A DNA stretch of 64,000 nucleotides from Lachnospiraceae bacterium (GTDB lineage Bacteria > Bacillota > Clostridia > Lachnospirales > Lachnospiraceae), in NCBI GenBank assembly GCA_902363835.1, contig CABJBM010000004.1, positions 186,001 to 250,000 on the forward strand. Reading direction: 5' to 3'. Under the pieces are notes generated by a model, which saw only the letters and a list, made by a program, of their open reading frames with translations, ran no database searches and had not been told where the DNA came from. Shown one piece after another: positions 44,957 to 53,372 of this stretch (position 1 is its first letter; each line of letters begins with the position of its first letter). The position numbers and the translations under genes were made by a program.

Positions 44957-46246
44957 ATGATATGGATTAAAAATGCTCATGTGGTAGACCCAGGGAATCA
45001 GGTGGAAGGAAATATGGATATCTGCATTGCGGATGGGAGAATTGCCGGTGTGGGAGAACATCTTAAGCTGGATACCGTTCCGGTTTCAAAGGAAGATGTG
45101 GTGATCGATGCTTCCGGTTTCATTGTTGCTCCGGGGCTTGTTGACGTTCATGTCCATTTCCGGGATCCGGGGTTCACTTATAAAGAGGATATCCAGACCG
45201 GAGCAAGAGCAGCGGCAAAAGGCGGGTTTACTGCTGTCGTTTGTATGGCAAATACCAAACCGCCGGTGGACAACGTGGAAACCCTTCAGTATGTGAAGCG
45301 GGAAGGGAAGAAAACGGGCATTCATGTGCTGCAGGCCGCCGCCGTATCCAAGGGACTTCTTGGCAGGGAGCTGACGGATATGGAGGAATTAAAGGCTCAT
45401 GGAGCTGTAGGATTTACTGATGACGGAATTCCCCTGCTTAATGAAAAGCTGGTAAAAGAGGCTATGGAAATGGCAGCAAAGCTTAATGTTCCTTTGAGCT
45501 TTCACGAGGAAGACCCTGCTTTTATCGTAAACAATGGGATCAACCATGGCAAGGTGTCTGAGGAACTTGGAATCTTTGGATCTCCGGCGCTGGCAGAGGA
45601 CTGTCTTGTTGCCAGGGACTGCATGATCGCTCTTCACACCGGTGCGGCTGTGGATATCCAGCATATCAGCTCCGCTGCCTCGGTGAAGATGGTGAAGCTT
45701 GCAAAGGAGCTGGGAGCGCAGGTGTATGCAGAGGTGACGCCTCACCATTTCACCCTGACAGAGGAAGCCGTATTAAAGCATAGGACCCTGGCGAAAATGA
45801 ACCCGCCCCTTCGGACGGAAGAGGACAGAATGGCTATTATCCAGGGATTAAGGGACGGCAGCATTGATATCATTGCAACGGATCACGCGCCTCACAGCAA
45901 CGAAGAAAAGTCAAAGAAGCTGTCGGAGGCCCCAAGTGGGATCATTGGCCTTGAAACAGCTCTGGGACTGGGCGTGACAAGCCTGGTCCGGCCCGGACAT
46001 CTGACCATGATGCAGCTTATGGAGAAGATGAGCTTAAATCCTGCAAAGCTGTACCGGCTGGATTTTGGCTTCATAAAGGAAGGAAGTGCGGCAGATCTGG
46101 TGATTTTCGATCCTAATGAAGAATGGACCGTGGGAGAATATGTTTCCAAATCTTCCAACTCCCCGTTTACAGGAGAAAAGCTTTTTGGAAAGGTGAAGTA
46201 TACCATCTGCAGCGGGCGGATCGTTTACCAGGATGAAAAGGACTGA
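44957..46246 (+). CDS. pyrC: Dihydroorotase
   Basis: 429 residues. The zinc site starts DVHVHFRDPG; other marks are GGFTAVVCMANTKPP, SFHEEDPA, and ATDHAPHSNEEK. It converts carbamoyl aspartate to dihydroorotate in pyrimidine synthesis. It is a class I enzyme by length. The ATG has an AGGAAGG site. No other pyr genes are nearby, so it is an isolated copy or the pathway is dispersed. Confidence 0.94.
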   Translation: MIWIKNAHVVDPGNQVEGNMDICIADGRIAGVGEHLKLDTVPVSKEDVVIDASGFIVAPGLVDVHVHFRDPGFTYKEDIQTGARAAAKGGFTAVVCMANTKPPVDNVETLQYVKREGKKTGIHVLQAAAVSKGLLGRELTDMEELKAHGAVGFTDDGIPLLNEKLVKEAMEMAAKLNVPLSFHEEDPAFIVNNGINHGKVSEELGIFGSPALAEDCLVARDCMIALHTGAAVDIQHISSAASVKMVKLAKELGAQVYAEVTPHHFTLTEEAVLKHRTLAKMNPPLRTEEDRMAIIQGLRDGSIDIIATDHAPHSNEEKSKKLSEAPSGIIGLETALGLGVTSLVRPGHLTMMQLMEKMSLNPAKLYRLDFGFIKEGSAADLVIFDPNEEWTVGEYVSKSSNSPFTGEKLFGKVKYTICSGRIVYQDEKD

Positions 46247-46300
46247 ATTTTACCAGATCAATAAGACCTTTCACAAAAAGGATGAAAAAGGGGAGAGGAT

Positions 46301-47929
46301 ATGGAGATAAAGGCACAGGATCCGCCGGTTGCCGCACCTCCCATGGGCGAGCCTGGAGCTGGAGATATTCAAAGGGCTGTTGAGGAGGCGGACATAAAGG
46401 GAAGGATCCAGGCCGGGGAACGGTTTATGGAAGAACTGAGCCGGACCGTAGAGGAAAGCCGTGAGAAAACGAGCGGAGAAAGCGGTGAGGACAGCAGGGA
46501 AACCAGGGAAGCCAGACCAGGCAGGGATACGGCCGCCCTGTCAGAGGAAAGTGCATATTATAAGCTGAGCCCTGAGGAACTTTCTGATCTTGACAAAGTG
46601 TGGGGAAAGGAGGAGGCGGATCTGGCATGGGAGGACATCCTGGCGTGGAGCCCGTCTTCCATAAAACCTTTTTCCGACGAGCTGGAAAATCTTGAGGCGA
46701 TTTATAAGGAACTGCTTCTGGCAATCCTTGAAAATACCACAGCAGGAGTGCAGGAGGACCAGCTTGCTGCCCTGGAAGCCATTTTATCGGATATTCTTAT
46801 GAAGGTTCTGGAAGTGCGTATGGGGGAACTGGATACACTTCTTGGAAACTTCGGTTCCCAAGGCTCCCTGGAAGCCTTAAAGTCTGCACTTTACCGCAGC
46901 GTTACAGGGAGTACGTTAAGTGGCAGGGAACTGGAACGGGTTTTTAAGGAACAGCCGGTGAAATCCGGGGATTTGGTCCAATTAAATCCGGGCAGCATCA
47001 GAACCCCTGTCAATGAAGCGGGAAATGATGGGCAGCAGGGAATCATCTACCAGCCTGCAGGGGAAGGGCGGATAAAAAGTGATCCCCAGTATGCCTGGCG
47101 GATGCAAAGGGAAGCTCCCATATCGGCCCTGGAAGGAAATTATATCACGGGGGGTAAGGCGGGAAAGGCTCATGGCGCCCAGGCTTCTATTTCCTCCATG
47201 GGAAAAAATGTGGTTTATTCTCCCGGCGATCTTGAATTGGCGGAACGTTTTGCCGGGTATATAAACCGTAAGGGAAACTTATTAAGGACCTCCGGCCTTT
47301 CCGGAGGAAGTGAGGAGCTTTACGGGTTTCTGGCTGCGTTGATGACCATTAAATGCCAGACCTATGGGGCTTATTCCGGGATCCATAAAGGGCTGGCTGC
47401 TGACCTGCGGGAAGCCGTTGACCGGATGATTGATTTTTACATACAGGAGGCGTTTAAACAGTCTGAAAGCCTCATAAAAAGGCTGGGAAGCAGGAATGCC
47501 CCTTTCCAGCCCAGGGCTGCTTACAAGATCTATTATTATATGATGAACCTCTATCAGACCACCAGGGATCTTCAGGAGACCGTAAACAAGGGGATAAGAC
47601 GTGCTTATCAGCAGTTCCTCAAGGAAAAGGAATGTTTGGAAGGCCGGGAGGGTTCCGGATCCTTTTTTACTGAGGAGAAAAAGGATCCAAGGGAGGACTG
47701 GAAAGAGGGAAAAGGAATCGTGGAACGGGACTGGAAGGAATTTCTGTCCTTTATGGGAAGAGAGGATTTAGGCGGAATCCCTCTGGGGATCATGGAACTC
47801 AGTCCATGGGGAATGCTTGCGGAACCGGAGCAGTTTCCTAAAAAGGGTGGAAGTACAGCAAGCCCTGTTGTCCTGGGGGGAGTTGTGGCTGCGATCCTCA
47901 TCCTGGTCCTACTTTTATTATTATTTTGA
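46301..47929 (+). CDS. Unrecognised tail-anchored protein
   Basis: 542 residues with a GGGGAG site. No family was recognised. Residues 1-90 are low-complexity (Pro/Ala then Glu/Arg/Ser rich). Residues about 90-210 form charged amphipathic helices (LSPEELSDLDKVWGKEEADL; LENLEAIYKELLLAIL). The middle is mixed, and residues 335-460 are helical with many aromatic positions (AAYKIYYYMMNLYQTTRDL). The end is one hydrophobic helix (VVLGGVVAAILILVLLLLLF) reaching the last residue, with no signal peptide, so a tail anchor with the bulk inside the cell is likely. It follows pyrC by 54 bases and is followed by a terminator. Confidence 0.7.
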   Translation: MEIKAQDPPVAAPPMGEPGAGDIQRAVEEADIKGRIQAGERFMEELSRTVEESREKTSGESGEDSRETREARPGRDTAALSEESAYYKLSPEELSDLDKVWGKEEADLAWEDILAWSPSSIKPFSDELENLEAIYKELLLAILENTTAGVQEDQLAALEAILSDILMKVLEVRMGELDTLLGNFGSQGSLEALKSALYRSVTGSTLSGRELERVFKEQPVKSGDLVQLNPGSIRTPVNEAGNDGQQGIIYQPAGEGRIKSDPQYAWRMQREAPISALEGNYITGGKAGKAHGAQASISSMGKNVVYSPGDLELAERFAGYINRKGNLLRTSGLSGGSEELYGFLAALMTIKCQTYGAYSGIHKGLAADLREAVDRMIDFYIQEAFKQSESLIKRLGSRNAPFQPRAAYKIYYYMMNLYQTTRDLQETVNKGIRRAYQQFLKEKECLEGREGSGSFFTEEKKDPREDWKEGKGIVERDWKEFLSFMGREDLGGIPLGIMELSPWGMLAEPEQFPKKGGSTASPVVLGGVVAAILILVLLLLLF

Positions 47930-47938
47930 ATCTGATGA

Positions 47939-47993
47939 TACAGTTCAGCCATGGATTCTGTTTGCAAATCATGAATGGCCTGGCTGAACTGTA
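47939..47993. terminator. Probable terminator after the tail-anchored protein gene
   Basis: A 13-bp perfect inverted repeat (47939-47951 with 47981-47993) with a 29-base loop. There is no long T run, so termination efficiency is uncertain. Confidence 0.5.
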
Positions 47994-48087
47994 ACGGCTG
48001 ATTTTCATAATTGCAAATTTCTTCTTTACAGAAACGCTTTACTGTGCTACCATGGTAACACATGAAAAGCAAGAGGAGGATGCAATT

Positions 48088-48948
48088 ATGAAAAAAAGAA
48101 TTTTAATAGCGGCAGTGTTGGGAGCGGCGGTTCTGCTCAGCGGATGTTCCGGGCAAAAAAGTGCGGTAACAGCTTCTGCGGCTTCCGATACGGCAGCAAC
48201 AACAGCAAAGGAGACCGGAAAGGAAACGGAAACCGAAAAAAAGGAAGAAGCCGGCGCCGGTACCTTTACCGTTGGATTTGACCAGGATTTCCCGCCTATG
48301 GGTTTTATCGGGGAGAATGGAGAGTATACCGGCTTTGATCTGGAACTGGCACAGGAGGTGGCAAACCGCCTTGGAAAGAAATTTGTTCCCCAGCCCATTG
48401 CATGGGATGCCAAGGACATGGAGCTGGAATCCGGAAACATTGACTGTATCTGGAATGGCTTTACGATTACAGGGCGTGAAGACGACTATACCTGGACAAG
48501 GCCTTATATGGAAAACAGCCAGGTGTTTGTAGTGGGAAAAGATTCCGGAATTAAGACTCTGGCCGATTTAGCAGGAAAGATCGTTGAAGTACAGGCGGAT
48601 TCTTCCGCAGAAAAGGCACTGCAGGCGGATGAGAAGCTGGCAGGTACCTTTGGGACTCTTCAGACCACACCGGATTACAATACAGCGTTTATGGATCTGG
48701 AAATGGGCGCGGTAGATGCCATTGCAATGGATGTAATTGTGGCAGCATATCAGATCGAGCAGAGAAAGGCAGACTTTACCATTTTAGATGAAGCCCTTGC
48801 AGCAGAAGAATACGGCGTAGGCTTTAAAAAAGGAAATGACGCATTAAGAGATCAGGTTCAGGAACAGTTAGACGCCATGGCGGCTGACGGCACCCTTACA
48901 AAGATCTCAGAAAAGTGGTTCGGCAAGGATGTAACTACAGTAAAATAG
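48088..48948 (+). CDS. Amino-acid ABC transporter substrate-binding lipoprotein
   Basis: 286 residues from the ATG at 48088, which has GAGGAGG upstream. The signal peptide ends in LLSGC. The mature protein has the family-3 pattern: FTVGFDQDFPPMGFIGENGEY, GFDLELAQEVANRLG, and VDAIAMDVIVAAYQ. It would capture a polar amino acid or a similar small molecule and pass it to the permease and ATPase that follow. Confidence 0.93.
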   Translation: MKKRILIAAVLGAAVLLSGCSGQKSAVTASAASDTAATTAKETGKETETEKKEEAGAGTFTVGFDQDFPPMGFIGENGEYTGFDLELAQEVANRLGKKFVPQPIAWDAKDMELESGNIDCIWNGFTITGREDDYTWTRPYMENSQVFVVGKDSGIKTLADLAGKIVEVQADSSAEKALQADEKLAGTFGTLQTTPDYNTAFMDLEMGAVDAIAMDVIVAAYQIEQRKADFTILDEALAAEEYGVGFKKGNDALRDQVQEQLDAMAADGTLTKISEKWFGKDVTTVK

Positions 48949-48979
48949 TCAAATAACTCATAAAAGTCTAATGGATTTT

Positions 48980-49052
48980 TGGGTCTTACAGCATTTGCCA
49001 GATGCAGGAATGGAAGCATTCCTGCGCCTGGCTCATTGTATTCAGAAATAAA
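48980..49052. repeat. Dispersed palindromic repeat, copy B
   Basis: The longest hairpin of the set: GCCAGATGCAGGAATG pairs with CATTCCTGCGCCTGGC (48997-49032, 14 of 16 positions). It lies between the binding-protein and permease genes. Confidence 0.65.
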
Positions 49053-49124
49053 GGTGATATAAATGGATTCCGGTTCCTGTGCACGGGCTGGACTTCATTT
49101 TTTAGAGAACATGGAGGAGAAATC

Positions 49125-49775
49125 ATGGCTTTAACGAAGATATTTTTACAATTGGCAGGAGGAATGTGGGTCAGCATCCAGATCTTTGTGGTGACCCTGG
49201 CCTTTTCTTTGCCACTGGGACTTCTGGTATCCTTTGGAAGGATGTCAAAAAATCCTGTCATACAGGCCATTGTTAAATTCTATATTTCAGTCATGAGAGG
49301 AACTCCGTTGATGCTGCAGCTGATGGTGGTGTATTTCGGCCCCTATTACTTATTTGGCATAAAGGTTGGAAACGGGTACCGTCTTTGGGCAGCGTTCATT
49401 GGTTTTGTCATTAACTATGCAGCATATTTTGCGGAAATATACCGGAGCGGTATCCAATCCATGCCGGTGGGGCAGTATGAGGCGGCAAAGCTTTTAGGCT
49501 ACACAAAGAGCCAGACCTTTTTTCGTATCATATTTCCCCAGGTGGTGAAACGGATCCTTCCGTCTGTGACCAATGAGGTCATTACCCTGGTCAAGGACAC
49601 TTCCCTGGCTTTTACCATCAGCGTTTTAGAGATGTTTGCAGTTGCCAAGGCTCTGGCTTCTTCCCAGACCAGCCTGATTCCTTTTGTGGCGGCAGGTTTA
49701 TTCTATTATATTTTCAACCTTATCGTGGCGGTAGGAATGGAATACATAGAAAAACGGATGAACTATTATCAATAG
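49125..49775 (+). CDS. Amino-acid ABC transporter permease (HisM/GlnP-like)
   Basis: 216 residues from the ATG at 49125 with GGAGG upstream; an earlier ATG lies in the repeat element. About five helices, with the EAA-type loop QYEAAKLLGYTKSQTFFRIIFP and RGTPLMLQLMVVYFG, mark the polar amino-acid permease family. It acts as a homodimer in most systems with a single permease gene. Confidence 0.93.
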   Translation: MALTKIFLQLAGGMWVSIQIFVVTLAFSLPLGLLVSFGRMSKNPVIQAIVKFYISVMRGTPLMLQLMVVYFGPYYLFGIKVGNGYRLWAAFIGFVINYAAYFAEIYRSGIQSMPVGQYEAAKLLGYTKSQTFFRIIFPQVVKRILPSVTNEVITLVKDTSLAFTISVLEMFAVAKALASSQTSLIPFVAAGLFYYIFNLIVAVGMEYIEKRMNYYQ

Positions 49776-49787
49776 GAGGAAGAGAAG

Positions 49788-50552
49788 ATGTACTTACTGG
49801 AAATGAATCATGTGAAAAAGGCGTTTGATGGCCAGGGCGTGCTTCGGGATATCTCCCTGTCCGTAGAGGAGGGCGAGATCGTATCCATTATCGGTCCCTC
49901 CGGCTCGGGAAAATCCACCCTGCTTCGGTGTGCCACCATGCTGGAAGAGATGGATGGAGGCGAACTTTATTATCTTGGAGAAAAGGCTGCATGGAACGGA
50001 CCAAATGGAAAGGCCGTCTATGCCAAAGGGGAAAATCGGAAAGAAATACAGAAGAATTACGGTCTGGTATTTCAGAACTTTCATTTATTTCCCCATATGA
50101 CGGTTTTGAAAAATATCACCGATGCGCCGATCCATGTGCAAAAGCGGGACAAGGAAGAGGTTTATTCTGATGCAATGGAGCTTCTTCGAAAGATGGGGCT
50201 GGAAGATAAGGCAGGAGCCTATCCCTGCCAGCTTTCCGGAGGACAATGCCAGCGTGTTGCAATAGCAAGAGCCCTGGCCTTAAATCCCAGAATTCTGTTT
50301 TTTGACGAACCGACTTCTGCCCTGGACCCGGAGCTTACGGGAGAGGTGCTGAAGGTTATTAAGTCTCTTGCAGACATGCACATCACCATGGTCATCGTGA
50401 CCCATGAGATGGCTTTTGCCAGGGATATTTCAGACAGGGTCATATTCATGGCAGATGGTGTGATAGTGGAAGAGGGAACGCCGGAAGAAGTATTTTCCTC
50501 CAGCAACCTGCGCACTCAGAGCTTTTTGGGAAGGTATGGTGAAATTCTGTAG
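49788..50552 (+). CDS. Amino-acid ABC transporter ATPase
   Basis: 254 residues. Walker [10 protein letters not shown], signature [15 protein letters not shown], Walker [14 protein letters not shown], and H-loop VTHEMAFA are all intact. The length and sequence match the GlnQ/HisP branch. An AGGAGG site lies seven bases upstream and 12 bases separate it from the permease gene. Confidence 0.95.
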   Translation: MYLLEMNHVKKAFDGQGVLRDISLSVEEGEIVSIIGPSGSGKSTLLRCATMLEEMDGGELYYLGEKAAWNGPNGKAVYAKGENRKEIQKNYGLVFQNFHLFPHMTVLKNITDAPIHVQKRDKEEVYSDAMELLRKMGLEDKAGAYPCQLSGGQCQRVAIARALALNPRILFFDEPTSALDPELTGEVLKVIKSLADMHITMVIVTHEMAFARDISDRVIFMADGVIVEEGTPEEVFSSSNLRTQSFLGRYGEIL

Positions 50553-50598
50553 TAGTTGGAAAATTTAAGAAAAAAGAAAAAGATTTTTCACAATCGGA

Positions 50599-50607
50599 TG
50601 ATATACT
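50599..50607 (+). promoter_or_regulatory. Extended -10 promoter of the lipoprotein gene
   Basis: TGATATACT (50599-50607) is an extended -10; no good -35 is present. It lies about 45 bases before the start. Confidence 0.5.
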
Positions 50608-50653
50608 AAATGTGAGATCATAGGTAATTTAAGAAAGAAAGTAGAGGATGCTT

Positions 50654-51301
50654 ATGAAAAAAACATGGATTATAGCATTAGCTGTCTGTGCGGCAGTTTT
50701 ATTTACGGCCTGTGGAAAATCAGGAAAGAATACGGAAAGCGTGGCAAATACGGTAACAGAAACTACGGCTCCGAGCACTGGAACTACAGCAGGGGTGAGC
50801 CAGGAGGCACCGGGCAATGGGGCTGAATTTAAGATCCTTACGGGTACGGTCAAAAAGGTTGGGGACAACCTGGAAGATATGACTGTCCAAAGCGGCGACA
50901 AGGAATTAACCTTTGATTTAAGCAGCACTGTGGTGGAGACCTCCTATGCCCTGGAGCCGGAAGTAGAAGTTTCCGTCATTTATAAAGGAGAGATTTCCGG
51001 TTCGGATGCTGCAAATGCCAGGCCTGTCCTGGTTCTGGACGGGCAGGAGAACATGAAGGTGCAGGAGGTGACCGGAAGCGTGGTGGATCAGGCTATGAGT
51101 ACCTTTACCATTAAAACGGAATCTGGTACAGAGCTTGGCTTTATAAAGGATAACTGCGAGGGACTTGACACCGATGTCCTTGGAACCGCAACCGACGACA
51201 GCAATGGCAGCGGAGCCATGATAAAGGTGACCTATGTGACCGTCACCTATGACGCAGGAAGCAAGTCTAATTTCCCCTTAAGAGTGGAAACCGCAAAGTA
51301 A
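50654..51301 (+). CDS. Lipoprotein of unknown function
   Basis: 215 residues from the ATG at 50654, spaced six bases after GAGG; the ATG at 50648 directly abuts that site. The lipobox is LFTAC. A Thr/Ser-rich linker precedes two similar beta-rich segments (ILTGTVKKVGDNLEDMTVQS and VTGSVVDQAMSTFTIKTES), which look like a duplicated small domain of OB or SH3 type. No family name can be given. Confidence 0.7.
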   Translation: MKKTWIIALAVCAAVLFTACGKSGKNTESVANTVTETTAPSTGTTAGVSQEAPGNGAEFKILTGTVKKVGDNLEDMTVQSGDKELTFDLSSTVVETSYALEPEVEVSVIYKGEISGSDAANARPVLVLDGQENMKVQEVTGSVVDQAMSTFTIKTESGTELGFIKDNCEGLDTDVLGTATDDSNGSGAMIKVTYVTVTYDAGSKSNFPLRVETAK

Positions 51302-51310
51302 AAATCATAA

Positions 51311-51385
51311 AAATCCCGGATATGCAGGCATAATTTGCTTGGAACTTCTTCTTTCAAGAAAAAAGCTTGCAAATTCGGGATTTTC
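51311..51385 (+). terminator. Long two-part hairpin before the ABC-F gene
   Basis: AAAATCCCG (51311-51319) pairs with CGGGATTTT (51377-51385), and inside it AATTTGC (51333-51339) pairs with GCAAATT (51370-51376). It could be the terminator of the lipoprotein gene or an attenuator of the ABC-F gene. Confidence 0.5.
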
Positions 51386-51524
51386 ATGTACAATAATAGA
51401 GATGACAGAAGAAGGGGCCAATGGACCCCTATTTTGATGATTTTGGCCATCCGGAAGCAGACCGGCAACAGAAGGGGAAAGCGCCGGAGCGAATGATAAC
51501 CAGATTGCAGAAAGGGAATTTAAG

Positions 51525-53165
51525 ATGATCAGTGCACATAACGTAACATTAAGACTCGGAAAAAAAGCATTGTTTGAAGAGGTAAACATCAAGTTTACCG
51601 AAGGCAACTGCTACGGGATGATCGGCGCCAACGGCGCGGGAAAGTCCACCTTCCTTAAAATACTTTCCGGTGAATTGGAGCCTACAAACGGCGATATCAT
51701 CATAACGCCGGGACAGAGACTTTCCTTTTTAAAACAGGATCACTTTAAATATGATGGCTTCCAGGTGCTTGACACCGTTATTATGGGAAATGTCAGACTT
51801 TATGAGATCATGAAAGAAAAAGATGCCATCTACATGAAGGAAGATTTCACAGATGAAGACGGCATCAAGGCAGCGGAGCTGGAAGGCGAATTTGCTACCA
51901 TGAACGGCTGGGAGGCGGAATCCGATGCGGCAAACCTCTTAAACGGCCTTGGAATCGAGACAGATCTTCATTACAAATATATGAATGAACTAAACGGTGC
52001 GGAAAAAGTTAAGGTTCTTCTTGCTCAGGCTCTGTTCGGAAACCCGGACATTCTGCTTCTTGACGAGCCTACCAACCACCTGGATTTAGATGCTATTGCA
52101 TGGCTTGAGGAATTCCTCATTAACTTTGAAAATACGGTTATCGTGGTTTCCCATGACCGTTACTTCTTAAATAAGGTCTGCACCCATATTGCGGACATTG
52201 ACTACGGAAAAATCCAGCTTTATGCAGGTAACTATGATTTCTGGTATGAGTCCAGCCAGCTGATGGTAAAGCAGATGAAGGAAGCCAACCGGAAAAAGGA
52301 AGAAAAGATCAAGGAGCTCCAGGAATTTATTCAGCGTTTCTCTGCCAATGCTTCCAAGTCCAAGCAAGCGACTTCCAGAAAGCGGGCACTGGAGAAGATC
52401 GAACTGGATGACATCAAACCGTCCAGCCGGAAATATCCATACATTGATTTCCGTCCAGCCAGAGAGATCGGCAATGAGGTTTTAAGTGTTAATAATTTAT
52501 CAAAGACCATTGACGGAGTAAAGATTTTAGACAATATCTCCTTTACCTTAACCCGTGAGAATAAGGTGGCTCTGGTGGGACCCAATGAGATGGCAAAGAC
52601 CGTTCTGTTCAAGATCCTTTCAGGGGAAATGGAGCCGGATGAGGGAGATTACAAATGGGGCCTTACCACCAGCCAGTGCTATTTCCCCAAGGACAATACA
52701 GCGGAGTTTTCTAACGATGACACCATCGTTGACTGGCTGACCCAGTATTCTCCGGAAAAGGAAGCCACCTATGTGCGCGGATTCCTTGGACGTATGCTGT
52801 TTGCCGGCGAGGATGGAGTAAAAAAGGTACGGGTATTGTCCGGTGGAGAAAAGGTGCGGTGCATGCTTTCCAAGCTGATGATTTCCGGCGCCAATGTGCT
52901 GATGCTTGACGAGCCTACGGATCATCTGGATATGGAGTCCATTACGGCGCTTAACAATGGTCTGGTGAAATTCCAGGGAGTTTTGATTTTCTCCTCCCGT
53001 GACCACCAGATCGTAGAAACAACGGCTAACCGCATCATGGAGATTGTAAATGGGCAGCTGATCGATAAGATCACCACCTATGACGAGTATCTGGCAAGTG
53101 ATGAAATGGCTCGTAAGAGACAGGTATTTACCTTAACGGAAGAACAGGTTGAGGAGAACAAATAG
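51525..53165 (+). CDS. ABC-F ATPase (YkpA/YbiT-like)
   Basis: 546 residues with two ABC domains and no membrane helices, the ABC-F layout. Domain 1 has an intact Walker A (GANGAGKST) but its signature reads LNGAE (residues 156-160) instead of LSGGE. Domain 2 has an altered Walker A, GPNEMAKT (352-359), but an intact signature LSGGEKVR and Walker B MLDEPTDHLD. The inter-domain linker (QFIQRFSANASKSKQA) is typical. ABC-F proteins bind the ribosome and rescue stalled or drug-bound complexes. Some of these changes may be normal for the YkpA subfamily. Confidence 0.88.
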   Translation: MISAHNVTLRLGKKALFEEVNIKFTEGNCYGMIGANGAGKSTFLKILSGELEPTNGDIIITPGQRLSFLKQDHFKYDGFQVLDTVIMGNVRLYEIMKEKDAIYMKEDFTDEDGIKAAELEGEFATMNGWEAESDAANLLNGLGIETDLHYKYMNELNGAEKVKVLLAQALFGNPDILLLDEPTNHLDLDAIAWLEEFLINFENTVIVVSHDRYFLNKVCTHIADIDYGKIQLYAGNYDFWYESSQLMVKQMKEANRKKEEKIKELQEFIQRFSANASKSKQATSRKRALEKIELDDIKPSSRKYPYIDFRPAREIGNEVLSVNNLSKTIDGVKILDNISFTLTRENKVALVGPNEMAKTVLFKILSGEMEPDEGDYKWGLTTSQCYFPKDNTAEFSNDDTIVDWLTQYSPEKEATYVRGFLGRMLFAGEDGVKKVRVLSGGEKVRCMLSKLMISGANVLMLDEPTDHLDMESITALNNGLVKFQGVLIFSSRDHQIVETTANRIMEIVNGQLIDKITTYDEYLASDEMARKRQVFTLTEEQVEENK

Positions 53166-53174
53166 TCAGATTCC

Positions 53175-53220
53175 CTGCAGCATTTATAAGATGCAGGAAT
53201 GCTTGCAAAAATAAATATTC
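53175..53220. repeat. Dispersed palindromic repeat, copy C (short)
   Basis: Shares CTGCAGCATTT and AGATGCAGGAATGCTTGCA with copies A and B but lacks the GCCTGGC right end. It follows the ABC-F stop by 8 bases. Confidence 0.5.
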
Positions 53221-53223
53221 AGG

Positions 53224-53282
53224 CAGACGCCCCAGTTTTGGCAAAGGAAGTATCAGGCCGGGACTTTGGCGTCTGTTTTTTT
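53224..53282 (+). terminator. Terminator of the ABC-F gene
   Basis: CAGACGCC/GGCGTCTG (53224-53231 with 53268-53275) encloses a partly paired loop and is followed by T7. Confidence 0.75.
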
Positions 53283-53327
53283 GCCTGCCATGGAAAAGGC
53301 GGGTGTTTACCGGTTTTTCGGGAATGA

Positions 53328-53356
53328 TTGCGCGATTTTTCCTCGTGTCGTATAAT
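53328..53356 (+). promoter_or_regulatory. Promoter of cbiQO
   Basis: TTGCGC (53328-53333), a 17-base spacer and a perfect TATAAT (53351-53356). The start of transcription near 53363 lies just before the Shine-Dalgarno, so the leader is too short to hold a riboswitch. Confidence 0.7.
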
Positions 53357-53372
53357 CAAACTTGGAAAGGAG

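Noticed and set aside
48052..48087. Upstream ATG for the amino-acid binding protein
   Set aside because: The 12 extra residues are charged and would spoil the signal peptide; the ribosome site is spaced for 48088.
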